Below, piece by piece: positions 25,224-33,117 of a DNA stretch of 64,000 bases. This stretch comes from Arthrobacter sp. OV608 (GTDB lineage: Bacteria; Actinomycetota; Actinomycetes; Actinomycetales; Micrococcaceae). The DNA lies in the NCBI GenBank assembly GCA_900110595.1, contig FOEZ01000002.1:1-64000 (forward strand). The letters are read 5' to 3'. How positions within the stretch are numbered: the first letter of the stretch is position 1; each line of letters opens with the position of its first letter. The notes beneath the pieces are model-generated. The model searched no databases, was not told the origin of the DNA, and saw only the letters and a program-made list of their open reading frames with translations. A program made the position numbers and the translations under genes.

Positions 25224-25655
25224 CTAAGCGTTCATCCGTTTGCGTTCGGAGATGTGCTCCACCAGCTCGCCCACGCGCTGTTCGGAGTAATTGCGGGCGA
25301 TATCTCCCTGGCTAAGGATCCCCACCAACTTGTGGTCGGCGATGACAGGAAGCCGGCGGACCTGGTGGCTCTCCATCATGGTGATGGCCTCATCAACGTT
25401 CGCGTCGGCGTCGATCCAGTAGGGCTTGCCCGAGGCGAGATCGCGGGCCATCATTTCGCGGGGATCGCGCCCGGCGGCCACGCACTTGAGCACGATGTCA
25501 CGGTCGGTGATCATGCCCCTCAACTTGCCGTCGTCACCGCAGATCGGCAACGATCCGCAGTCAAGGTCCAGCATCATCCGCGCAGCATCTGCGAGGGACT
25601 GGCTTTCCTTAATACACTGCGCGTCCGTAGTCATGAATTCACGTACGGCACTCAT
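25224..25655 (-). CDS. tandem CBS-domain protein (Hrp1-like)
   Basis: A 143-residue protein made of one CBS-domain pair: MTTDAQCIKESQSLADAARMM with GSLPICGDDGKLRGMITDRD, then a second unit with VRRLPVIADHKLVGILSQGDIA. It resembles stand-alone pairs such as mycobacterial Hrp1 that bind adenine nucleotides or other ligands. Start ATG has AAAGGAGG at ideal spacing, which rules out the longer frame. No partner enzyme is next to it. Confidence 0.88.
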   Translation of the reverse strand: MSAVREFMTTDAQCIKESQSLADAARMMLDLDCGSLPICGDDGKLRGMITDRDIVLKCVAAGRDPREMMARDLASGKPYWIDADANVDEAITMMESHQVRRLPVIADHKLVGILSQGDIARNYSEQRVGELVEHISERKRMNA

Positions 25656-25784
25656 TTGTCCTCCTTTATCGATTCTTTGATCGACGCAGGGCATCGGGCA
25701 CCTGCGCCGATGGTGCCAGACTACGCCGGTGCCACTGTCATGTCGACGACGGTTTTACCGCCTCTGGGGACAGCTCGGGAACCT

Positions 25785-25806
25785 GGGGTTTATAGGACAA
25801 AACGTG
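25785..25806. repeat. solitary sequence like the IS terminal repeat
   Basis: GGGTTTATAGGACAAAACG matches the reverse complement of the candidate IS end at 303-320 apart from one extra T. No transposase gene is nearby. It may be an old insertion remnant or an unrelated promoter-like motif. Confidence 0.4.
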
Positions 25807-25894
25807 TTTAAGGGAGGGGCCTGCTTCCCAGCAAAGGCGCGGGAAATGGGCGATGGCTAAGCTTTGCCGATTTCACTGCAACGCGCCACCATCA

Positions 25895-25959
25895 CCTGCC
25901 GCATCTACCGCATCCCCCCCATCACCTCCTGCCGCTACTGCCGCATCGCCCCATCACTT
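25895..25959. repeat. two diverged ~32-bp units, inverted relative to the next array
   Basis: Two adjacent units of 33 and 32 bases, each starting CCTGCCGC and ending CCATCAC plus two bases. Against the reverse complement of the 32-bp unit at 26024-26119, about 21 of 32 positions agree by my count. A further fragment GCCACCATCAC precedes them. No coding sense. Confidence 0.5.
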
Positions 25960-26023
25960 CCTGATGAAGTCCGACGGCGGTGCTGCCGCCGCCTTGTGCA
26001 TTCGATAACTCCTCTGGCCCCAA

Positions 26024-26139
26024 ACGTGATGGCGGAATGCCCGATTTGGTGCAGGACGTGATGGCGGAATGCCCGATTTGGTGCAGGACGTGATGGCGGG
26101 TTGCCCGATTTGGTGCAGGACGTGATGGCGGGTCGCCCG
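26024..26139. repeat. tandem array of a 32-bp unit, 3.6 copies
   Basis: Units start at 26024, 26056 and 26088, with a partial one at 26120. Each begins ACGTGATGGCGG and contains GCCCGATTTGGTGCAGG. The first two are identical and the third differs at three adjacent bases. The unit length is not a multiple of three, so the frames that stay open here are accidental. Confidence 0.9.
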
Positions 26140-26178
26140 GTGCTGCGCCACCTTGATGGGGGCCGGCTCGCAAACACG

Positions 26179-26214
26179 AAAAAGCCTCCGGAACCTGTGG
26201 TTCCGGAGGCTTTT
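26179..26214 (-). terminator. terminator of tRNA-Tyr
   Basis: Long stem with arms AAGCCTCCGGAACC / GGTTCCGGAGGCTT and a short loop. On the minus strand it is followed by TTTTTCG. It starts a few bases past the tRNA-Tyr 3' end. Confidence 0.85.
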
Positions 26215-26221
26215 CCTTGGG

Positions 26222-26303
26222 TGGCAGATGAGGGATTCGAACCCCCGTAGGCGTTGCCAGCTGATTTACAGTCAGCCCCCTTTGGCCGCTCGGGTAATCT
26301 GCC
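26222..26303 (-). tRNA. tRNA-Tyr (GTA)
   Basis: An 82-nt cloverleaf on the minus strand. The acceptor stem is GGCAGAT/ATCTGCC with discriminator A, the anticodon loop is CTGTAAA giving GTA, and a long variable arm marks class II. The 3' CCA is not encoded. Confidence 0.95.
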
Positions 26304-26483
26304 GAACTTCAAAAGAAGTACCCGTAGATGCAGTCTGCAGGACGTCCGTTTCCGGGCCGTTCCGCTTCCAGTAACCGCGGGCAAGACAACTTTACAGAAC
26401 TTCCGCCGAAGAATCGAATCGGCGCTGTGCGGCCCGGAACGGCGCGGATTTCCCGCCCTTCGAGGCGGTCCCTAAGGCTGCTG

Positions 26484-26738
26484 TCAGGCCTCGCCCAGAA
26501 TCCGGCCGGCCAGCTTCGCCTCGAACTTCACGGCCTGCTCTTCGGTGATCTGGTTCAACTGCACCGCCCGGAGCAGGTCCTCGCGGACGCCGTCCAGACG
26601 TGAGGACGCATCCGCTACCGGGCTGAAAATGATGGACGCTGCCACCGCCGCTGCCGCCACCGAGGTTGCTGCCGTGGCAACCGCCCCGGCTGCCGCTGAT
26701 GTGGTTCGTGTGACGTAGTGGACAGCTTTGCGGTGCAT
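26484..26738 (-). CDS. small hypothetical protein with Ala-rich hydrophobic segment
   Basis: An 84-residue protein. A basic start (MHRKAVHYVTRTT) is followed by a long Ala-rich hydrophobic run (residues 15-45) ending SPVADASS, like a signal peptide or a membrane anchor. The last 40 residues are a charged helix (LDGVREDLLRAVQLNQITEEQ). AAAGGAA stands 6 bases before this ATG, so I prefer it to the longer frame. I do not recognise the family. Between tRNA-Tyr and yajQ. Confidence 0.55.
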   Translation of the reverse strand: MHRKAVHYVTRTTSAAAGAVATAATSVAAAAVAASIIFSPVADASSRLDGVREDLLRAVQLNQITEEQAVKFEAKLAGRILGEA

Positions 26739-26923
26739 GGTGTTCCTTTCGTGCAGTTCCAACTCCTTCAACTCTGTCGCCGCCTCCTTCGTTCCCCCGG
26801 GATGTCCGCTGAGAGGGAACTGTGAAATACGGCTCCCCCTCATCAGCGACATCCGTATTAGGCTGGAATGCAGCGATCCCGGCCCTGTCCGCGGACAAGG
26901 CCCCCACCAGCACAAGGAGAGTC

Positions 26924-27415
26924 ATGGCAGGCGAGTCAACGTTCGACGTCGTAAGCAAAGTGGACAAACAGGAAGTGGCCAACGCGCTCAACCAGGCACA
27001 GAAGGAACTGGCCCAGCGCTACGACTTCAAGGGCGTCGGTGCAGAAGTGGACTTCAGCGGCGAGAAGATCCTCATGAAGGCAAACTCCGAAGAGCGCGTC
27101 CTGGCGGTACTGGACGTGCTCCAGTCCAAGCTGATCCGCCGCGGCATCTCACTGAAGTCCCTTGACACCGGTGAGCCGTATGCCTCGGGCAAGGAGTTCC
27201 GCCTCGAGGCTTCCATCAAGGAAGGCATCGCGCAGGACCTGGCCAAGAAGATCAACAAGCTGATCCGCGACGAAGCCCCCAAGTCAGTCAAGTCCCAGAT
27301 CCAGGGCGACGAACTGCGCGTTACGTCCAAGTCCCGTGATGACCTGCAGGCCACCATGGCCTTGCTGAAGGACTTCGACGAGGCCGACCTGCAGTTTGTG
27401 AACTTCCGCAGCTAG
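26924..27415 (+). CDS. yajQ: YajQ family nucleotide-binding protein
   Basis: A 163-residue protein of the YajQ (UPF0234) family: STFDVVSKVDKQEVANALNQ at the start and repeated RYDFKG and DDLQATMALLK blocks near the end. YajQ proteins have two ferredoxin-like folds and some bind cyclic-di-GMP or RNA. The ATG has AAGGAGA at good spacing. Ends at a hairpin shared with htpX. Confidence 0.93.
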   Translation: MAGESTFDVVSKVDKQEVANALNQAQKELAQRYDFKGVGAEVDFSGEKILMKANSEERVLAVLDVLQSKLIRRGISLKSLDTGEPYASGKEFRLEASIKEGIAQDLAKKINKLIRDEAPKSVKSQIQGDELRVTSKSRDDLQATMALLKDFDEADLQFVNFRS

Positions 27416-27462
27416 CAGCCCCCGCCGTCGGTTTCGACGCGCAAAGTTCTGCCGCCGCACAA

Positions 27463-27502
27463 AGAGGCTGGCGCACCCGGAATATGGGCAGCGCCAGCCT
27501 CT
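27463..27502. terminator. hairpin between convergent yajQ and htpX
   Basis: Perfect 12-bp stem AGAGGCTGGCGC / GCGCCAGCCTCT with a 16-base loop, about 50 bases after the yajQ stop and 22 bases after the htpX stop. Probably serves both genes. Confidence 0.75.
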
Positions 27503-27524
27503 ATGCGTGTCGCAGGAACCTGGG

Positions 27525-28394
27525 TCAGCGCAGCGGCCTGCCGGCCATCCGTTCCAGCCTCGAAATCCGGTCCCGTATGGGCGGGTGCGTGGCGAACAGC
27601 TTGTTGATGGCGCCGCCGCGGAACGGATTTGCGATCATCAGGTGCGATGCGTTGACCAGCCGCTGATTATGCGGCAGCGGCGCAATGCTGACGCCGCGCT
27701 CGATCTTGGCCAGGGCTGAGGCGAGCGCCAGCGGATCGCCGGTGAGCGCGGAACCGTCCTCGTCGGCGTCGTACTCCCTGGTGCGGGAGATGGCCATCTG
27801 GATCAGCGACGCCGCGAAGGGCGCCAGCAGGGCCATGGCGATCATGGCCAGGGGGTTCGAGTTCCGCCGGTCGCCGCCGCCGAAGAACAGCAGCATCTGG
27901 CCCACCGATGTGATAACGCCCGCGACGGCGGCGGCCACGGACGAGGTGAGGATGTCGCGGTTGTAGACGTGCATGAGTTCGTGCCCCAGGACGCCGCGGA
28001 GTTCGCGGGCGTCCAGGAGCTGCAGGATTCCTTCGGTGCAGCAGACCGAGGCGTTCCGCGGGTTCCGGCCGGTGGCGAAGGCGTTCGGATTCATGGTGGG
28101 CGAAATGTAGATCCGCGGCATCGGCTGGTTGGCGCGCACGGACAGCTCACGGACAATCTGGTACAGCTGCGGCGCCTGCGCTTCCGTGACCGGGTAGGCC
28201 TGCATGGACCGGATGGCAATCTTGTCGCTGTTCCAGTAGCCGTACGCCGTGGTCCCGACTCCGACCAGCGCCATAATCCAGATAGGAGCCGAACTGCGGG
28301 TGCTGGCGCCAATGAGGGCTCCGAGGCCAAGCAGCACCGCCCACAGCACGCCGAAAAGCACCGCCGTCTTCAGTCCGTTGTAGTGTTTGTGCAC
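27525..28394 (-). CDS. htpX: HtpX-type membrane zinc metalloprotease
   Basis: A 289-residue M48-family protease of the cytoplasmic membrane, involved in quality control of membrane proteins. The zinc motif HELMH is at 138-142 and the third ligand is probably the Glu in [10 protein letters not shown]. Two helices lie before the protease domain (about 10-30 and 37-53) and two more around 155-205. Length is normal for HtpX. Stands alone. Confidence 0.93.
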   Translation of the reverse strand: MHKHYNGLKTAVLFGVLWAVLLGLGALIGASTRSSAPIWIMALVGVGTTAYGYWNSDKIAIRSMQAYPVTEAQAPQLYQIVRELSVRANQPMPRIYISPTMNPNAFATGRNPRNASVCCTEGILQLLDARELRGVLGHELMHVYNRDILTSSVAAAVAGVITSVGQMLLFFGGGDRRNSNPLAMIAMALLAPFAASLIQMAISRTREYDADEDGSALTGDPLALASALAKIERGVSIAPLPHNQRLVNASHLMIANPFRGGAINKLFATHPPIRDRISRLERMAGRPLR

Positions 28395-28427
28395 GATTCC
28401 TCCTCGCTCATCTATGGAAACGGCTTT

Positions 28428-29699
28428 CTACGGAGCCGGGTTCCGCGCGTCGTATTTCTGGAATCCCGGCTGCAGCCTCGCCGCCAGCCACGCCCCCATA
28501 ATGCACAGCAGCCCGCCGAACAACAGGACCCACCCCTCGGCCACCATCTTGGTGGCGCCGCCGGCCAGCAGATCGCCGATCCTGGGGCCGCCTGCCACCA
28601 CCACGATGAACACACCCTGGAGCCGGCCGCGGAGGTGGTCCGGCGCGGCGGCCTGGAGGATGGTGTTGCGGAAGACGCTGCTGATCGAGTCGGCGATTCC
28701 AGCCAGTGCGCAGCACAGTGCAGCCGGAAGCAGCCAGAAGGTAACCTCCCCGTCCGGGGAGCGGCCGGCGAGCACCGCCACCAAGCCAAACGCGGCGATG
28801 GATGCACCCCACCCCATCACCGAGAAAACCACCGCGCTCCCCTGCCAGCGGACAGCGCCCAGGGGGCCCGAGAACAGCCCGGCCAGGAACGCTCCCACGG
28901 CTGTTGAGGCAAGGAGTATGCCCACCGTAGCTTCGCCGCCGCCGATCATCACAGCGCCGATAGCCGGCATGAGCGCGCGCGGCTGGGCGAGGATCATGGC
29001 AACCAGGTCGATCACGAAAGTCATGCGCAGGTTGGGACGGGTGCCCAGGAACCGGAACCCCTCGATGACCGAGCGGATGCCCGGCCTGCCGGGGCTTCCC
29101 GACGGCGGCAGGGGCGGCAGCCGGTAGACGGCCCACAGCACCAGGGCGAAGCTGGCGAAGTCGATGGTGTAGGTCCAGCCAAATCCCACCCATGCCACCA
29201 GCACGCCGGCCAGCAGGGGCCCGGCAGTCAGGGCAAGGCCGAAGGACATCATGCTCAGGGCGTTCGCCGCCGGCAGCAGTTCCTGGCGGATCAGCATGGG
29301 AAGGATGGCGCTGCGGGCGGGCTGGTTGATGGCCTGCGCGCCGCTTTGCACTGCCACCAGGAGATAGAGGACCCAAACGTTGCCCAGGTGCAGCCAGGAC
29401 TGCAGGGCGATCAGGCCAGTGGTCAGCCACATGACCGTGCTGGCCAGCAGCGCCACGCGGCGCCGGTCGTGGGAGTCGGCGATGGATCCACCCAGGAGCC
29501 CGCCGAATACCAGGGGCACCAGGGCGAAGACGGCCAGCAGTCCCACATAGAAGCTGTCCTGGGTCAGGCGGTAGATCTCCAGGCTCACTGCCACCAGGGT
29601 GAGCTGGCTTCCGACGGCGGATACGGCCGAGCCGAGCCAGAGCCGGCGGAAGGCACGGCTCTCCTTGAGCGGCGTGATGTCAGCAAGCAGTTTCCCCAC
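28428..29699 (-). CDS. MFS transporter (EntS/MFS_3 type)
   Basis: A 423-residue transporter with about 12 helices. FRRLWLGSAVSAVGSQLTLVAVSLEIYRLT and the loop GSIADSHDRRRVALL are typical of the EntS/MFS_3 group, which includes siderophore and drug exporters. Divergent from fur-katA with 95 bases between, so it could share control from the palindrome there. Substrate unknown. Confidence 0.87.
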   Translation of the reverse strand: MGKLLADITPLKESRAFRRLWLGSAVSAVGSQLTLVAVSLEIYRLTQDSFYVGLLAVFALVPLVFGGLLGGSIADSHDRRRVALLASTVMWLTTGLIALQSWLHLGNVWVLYLLVAVQSGAQAINQPARSAILPMLIRQELLPAANALSMMSFGLALTAGPLLAGVLVAWVGFGWTYTIDFASFALVLWAVYRLPPLPPSGSPGRPGIRSVIEGFRFLGTRPNLRMTFVIDLVAMILAQPRALMPAIGAVMIGGGEATVGILLASTAVGAFLAGLFSGPLGAVRWQGSAVVFSVMGWGASIAAFGLVAVLAGRSPDGEVTFWLLPAALCCALAGIADSISSVFRNTILQAAAPDHLRGRLQGVFIVVVAGGPRIGDLLAGGATKMVAEGWVLLFGGLLCIMGAWLAARLQPGFQKYDARNPAP

Positions 29700-29754
29700 C
29701 CTGCAACCCTAATGTCGCCGGCGCCTCTGACCCTCCACGCGAGGTTAGCCAAGC

Positions 29755-29779
29755 CTTATTGTGAGAAACTCAGAATAAG
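29755..29779. promoter_or_regulatory. palindrome before fur-katA, candidate Fur-family operator
   Basis: A 25-bp inverted repeat, arms CTTATT-n-TGAG and CTCA-n-AATAAG around a 3-base centre. It is 15 bases before the fur ATG, in the only gap between the divergent MFS gene and the fur-katA pair. AT-rich, in the position expected of a Fur/FurA box that represses its own promoter. Confidence 0.7.
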
Positions 29780-29794
29780 TGTTTCAATGGAGCC

Positions 29795-30280
29795 ATGACG
29801 GAGCACTTTGATGGCCAGGAGGCATGGGCTGCCGCCCTGCGCGCCCACGGCCGCAGGGTGACCAAACAGCGGCTGGCGGTCCTTGCCGCCGTCGAACGCC
29901 ACCCCCATTCCCCGGCGGAGAGCATCCTGGCCGCCGCCCGTGCCGAGCTCCCCGAGCTGACAGCCCAGTCCGTTTACGTGGTGCTGGGTGACCTGACGGA
30001 CCTGCACATGCTGCGCCGCTTCGAGCCGCCGCACTCCCCCGCGCTGTATGAAACCCGCGTCGGCGACAACCACCACCACGCCATCTGCATCAGCTGCGGC
30101 CGCGTTGAGGACGTGGACTGCGCCGTGGGCCACGCGCCCTGCCTCACGCCCCACTGGGATGAAAACGCTAAGCCGATGACCATCCAGATCGCCGACGTGA
30201 TGTACCAGGGCATCTGCCAGGACTGCCAGCAGTCCCAACAACTTCCTTCCAATCGTCACTCAGAAGAAACACAGAAATAG
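29795..30280 (+). CDS. Fur family regulator, FurA/PerR-like
   Basis: A 161-residue metal-dependent repressor. The winged helix ([23 protein letters not shown]) is followed by the metal-binding [19 protein letters not shown] and a second Cys pair in CQDCQQ for structural zinc. The next gene, 7 bases on, is catalase, the same order as furA-katG in mycobacteria, so this is more likely a peroxide/iron sensor than the main iron regulator. Probably autoregulated through the palindrome just upstream. Confidence 0.92.
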   Translation: MTEHFDGQEAWAAALRAHGRRVTKQRLAVLAAVERHPHSPAESILAAARAELPELTAQSVYVVLGDLTDLHMLRRFEPPHSPALYETRVGDNHHHAICISCGRVEDVDCAVGHAPCLTPHWDENAKPMTIQIADVMYQGICQDCQQSQQLPSNRHSEETQK

Positions 30281-30287
30281 GAGAACA

Positions 30288-31769
30288 ATGACTGCCATTT
30301 CAACAACCCAGTCAGGTGCCCCCGTTACGTCCGACGCGCACTCGAAGTCAGTTGGTGCCGATGGTGCCATCATCCTGACGGACCACTACCTGGTGGAAAA
30401 GCTCGCCCAGTTCAACCGCGAGCGGGTGCCGGAGCGCGTAGTGCACGCCAAGGGCGGCGGTGCATTCGGTACGTTCAAGACCACCGAGGACGTGTCCAAG
30501 TACACGAAGGCAGCCTTCCTCCAGCCGGGCGCCGAGACCGAAATGCTGATCCGTTTCTCCTCCGTTGCGGGCGAGAACGGCTCCCCGGATACCTGGCGCG
30601 ATCCCCGCGGTTTCGCCGTGAAGTTCTACACCACTGAGGGCAACTACGACCTCGTGGGCAACAACACCCCGGTGTTCTTCATCCGCGACGGCATCAAGTT
30701 CCCGGACTTCATCCACTCCCAGAAGCGCCTTCCCGGCACGCACCTGCGCGACGCCGACATGCAGTGGGACTTCTGGACCCTGTCCCCCGAGTCCGCCCAC
30801 CAGGTCACCTGGCTGATGGGTGACCGCGGCCTGCCGGCCTCCTGGCGTGAAATGCAGGGCTACGGCTCACACACGTACCAGTGGATCAACGCCGAGGGCG
30901 AGCGGTTCTGGGTCAAGTACCACTTCAAGTCCAACCAGGGCGTGAACTCCATGACCGGCGAGCAGGCTGAAGCCCTGGCCGGTTCGGACGCAGACTTCTA
31001 CATCCGCGACCTGTCCGAGAACATCGAAGCCGGCAACTTCCCGTCCTGGGACCTGCACGTCCAGGTCATGCCGTACGAGGATGCCAAGACGTACCGCTTC
31101 AACCCGTTCGACCTGACCAAGGTCTGGCCGCATGCTGACTACCCGCTGATCAAGGTGGGCACCATGGAGCTGAACCGGAACCCGGAGAACTACTTCGCGC
31201 AGATCGAACAGGCCACCTTCGCGCCGTCGAACTTCGTGCCGGGCATCGCCGCTTCCCCGGACAAGATGCTGCAGGCCCGCATCTTCTCCTACGCGGACGC
31301 ACACCGCTACCGCGTGGGCACCAACCACGCCCAGATCCCGGTGAACCAGCCCAAGAACCAGGTCAACAACTACAGCCAGGACGGCGCCGGACGTTACCTG
31401 TTCAACGCTCCCTCGGTTCCGGTCTACGCCCCGAACACCTTCGGCGGTCCCGCTGCGCTTGAGCCGCAGAACCCGGCCGGAGGCTGGGAGAACGACGGCG
31501 AGCTGACCCTCGCCGCGCACTCCCTCCACGCCGAGGACAGCGACTTCGTCCAGGCCGGCGCGCTGTACCGCGAGGTCTACGACGACGCCGCAAAGGCCCG
31601 CTTCCTGGACACCATCACCGGTGCCGTGGGCGGCGTCAAGCGCTCCGACATCAAGGAACGCGCCATCCAGTACTGGACCAACGTTGACGCCGAACTCGGC
31701 GCCAAGCTGCGCGCCAACCTCGGCGCTGCACCGCTCTCCGAGGCAGAAGCCGCCAACAAGATCGGCTGA
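30288..31769 (+). CDS. katA: monofunctional heme catalase
   Basis: A 493-residue cytoplasmic enzyme that breaks down hydrogen peroxide. Catalytic His53 is in [11 protein letters not shown], the distal Asn is in [12 protein letters not shown], and the proximal heme-ligand Tyr is in [11 protein letters not shown]. It has the length of small-subunit (clade 3) catalases. The GGAG site lies 5 bases before the ATG. Co-transcribed with the Fur regulator and ends at a strong terminator. Confidence 0.96.
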   Translation: MTAISTTQSGAPVTSDAHSKSVGADGAIILTDHYLVEKLAQFNRERVPERVVHAKGGGAFGTFKTTEDVSKYTKAAFLQPGAETEMLIRFSSVAGENGSPDTWRDPRGFAVKFYTTEGNYDLVGNNTPVFFIRDGIKFPDFIHSQKRLPGTHLRDADMQWDFWTLSPESAHQVTWLMGDRGLPASWREMQGYGSHTYQWINAEGERFWVKYHFKSNQGVNSMTGEQAEALAGSDADFYIRDLSENIEAGNFPSWDLHVQVMPYEDAKTYRFNPFDLTKVWPHADYPLIKVGTMELNRNPENYFAQIEQATFAPSNFVPGIAASPDKMLQARIFSYADAHRYRVGTNHAQIPVNQPKNQVNNYSQDGAGRYLFNAPSVPVYAPNTFGGPAALEPQNPAGGWENDGELTLAAHSLHAEDSDFVQAGALYREVYDDAAKARFLDTITGAVGGVKRSDIKERAIQYWTNVDAELGAKLRANLGAAPLSEAEAANKIG

Positions 31770-31792
31770 TCCAGCCCCTCTCTGAGTTGCTG

Positions 31793-31834
31793 AAAACCAC
31801 CCCGTCACGGGTTTCCGTGGCGGGGTGGTTTTTT
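31793..31834 (+). terminator. strong terminator after katA
   Basis: Arms AAACCACCCCGTCACGG / CCGTGGCGGGGTGGTTT with one mismatch and a 4-base loop, followed by TTTTCTTTTT. Typical rho-independent terminator. Confidence 0.9.
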
Positions 31835-31896
31835 CTTTTTCCACATAGGTATTGTTCGCCATGGCCGCCGGTGGCTGCTGTCCCTAGGATCGACGC

Positions 31897-32532
31897 ATGA
31901 CAACTTTCCAAGGCATCCCCGCCGGCGCCTTCGAGTTCTACCAGGAGCTGCAGGAGAACAACACCCGCGAGTGGTGGCAGGAGAACAAGGACCGCTACCA
32001 GACGCTGGTCCGGGAGCCGTTCCTCGCATTGCTGGCCGGGCTGGAGCCCAGATTTGGTCCCGGCAAAATCTTCAGGCCAAACCGGGACATCAGGTTCTCC
32101 CAGGACAAGTCGCCCTACAAAACCGCCCAAGGCGCCTTTGCGTCCGTCCAGGAAGGAGTGGGCTTCTACCTTCAGGTCAGCGCGGACGGACTCCTGGTGG
32201 GCGGCGGATACCACTCCCACACCCCGGCCCAGCTGGCCCGGTATCGCAACTCGGTGGACGCTTCAGGAACGGGCGAATCACTGCGGCACATTGTCGAAGC
32301 CGTGGCGGCTGCCGGTTTTATGGTGGAGGGAGAGAAGCTCAAGACCGTCCCGCGCGGGTACCCGCAGGATCACGCCAGGGCCGAACTCCTCAAACACAAA
32401 TCCCTTTCCGCCGCCACCGACCTGGGACAGCCGGCGTGGCTGGCCACTCCTGCCGCCCTCCAGGAGATTGCTGCTTTGTGGGATGAGCTGCGGCCGCTGG
32501 TGGACTGGGTGGGCCGGCACGCAGCACCGTAG
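31897..32532 (+). CDS. DUF2461 family protein
   Basis: A 211-residue protein of the DUF2461/TIGR02453 family: FEFYQELQENNTREWWQENK at the start and RPNRDIRFSQDKSPYKTAQG in the middle. Function is not established. Normal length for the family. Convergent with the NTF2-like gene, 2 bases between stops. Confidence 0.85.
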   Translation: MTTFQGIPAGAFEFYQELQENNTREWWQENKDRYQTLVREPFLALLAGLEPRFGPGKIFRPNRDIRFSQDKSPYKTAQGAFASVQEGVGFYLQVSADGLLVGGGYHSHTPAQLARYRNSVDASGTGESLRHIVEAVAAAGFMVEGEKLKTVPRGYPQDHARAELLKHKSLSAATDLGQPAWLATPAALQEIAALWDELRPLVDWVGRHAAP

Positions 32533-32534
32533 CC

Positions 32535-32900
32535 TCAACCGGCTGTGTCGGTAGCCAGTTCCACATTGTAGGAGCGGATGCGGACCACCCGCCCGTCCAT
32601 AAAGTCGTAGATATCGCAGGAGGCCACCCGGCTGAGGCTGCCATCGGCTGAAAGGTACCGGGCAACGCTGTCCACCACAACAGCCGCAGGTCCGGAAACC
32701 ATCCGGAAGTGATCGAACGTGGTCTGCACATCCTGCAGGTCCCGGGCGAGGGATGAACAGACATCAACCACCGCCGGCTTGCCGGCCAGGACTTCGCCTC
32801 CCACAAGATCCCAGGCAACATCGTCGTGGATCTGGGGAAGGGCCTCTTCAAACCGGTGGCTCGAAAAAGCGCCTGCCACCTGCTCCATCGTCATCTGCAC
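32535..32900 (-). CDS. NTF2/SnoaL-like small protein
   Basis: A 121-residue protein with the cone-shaped NTF2 fold pattern: HRFEEALPQIHDDVAWDL and ASCDIYDFMDGRVVRIRSYN. Family members are isomerases, cyclases or binding proteins; function unknown. GGAAGGA precedes the chosen GTG; an ATG 6 bases later and one 24 bases earlier are also possible. Confidence 0.7.
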   Translation of the reverse strand: MQMTMEQVAGAFSSHRFEEALPQIHDDVAWDLVGGEVLAGKPAVVDVCSSLARDLQDVQTTFDHFRMVSGPAAVVVDSVARYLSADGSLSRVASCDIYDFMDGRVVRIRSYNVELATDTAG

Positions 32901-33013
32901 AACGCCCACGTTCCTTCCAGCCATCCCGTGGCCCGCCGCCACAGGTGCACTTTTATTGAACTGCAGACTCCGTCCTGCCGCACCCCCAATTCTCGCTCCG
33001 ACCGGCAGGCAAA

Positions 33014-33057
33014 CGCAGAACCGCCCGCTGATTCCAGGATCAGCGGGCGGTTCTGCG
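33014..33057. terminator. 19-bp perfect hairpin after the CAT-type permease gene
   Basis: Perfect 19-bp stem (arms 33014-33032 and 33039-33057), loop TCCAGG. It lies about 60 bases past the stop of the minus-strand permease gene. Confidence 0.8.
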
Positions 33058-33117
33058 GCTCCGGCGTCAGCCACGACCAGCGCTCAGGCGCAGGTCAGCG
33101 CCAGGCGCACGTCAGTG

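Noticed and set aside
26024..26139. CRISPR array
   Set aside because: Units abut directly with no spacers, and no cas gene is in the window.
25935..26384. Open frames across the 32-bp array and tRNA-Tyr
   Set aside because: The unit length is not a multiple of three, so the repeated peptides cycle through frames; part overlaps the tRNA.
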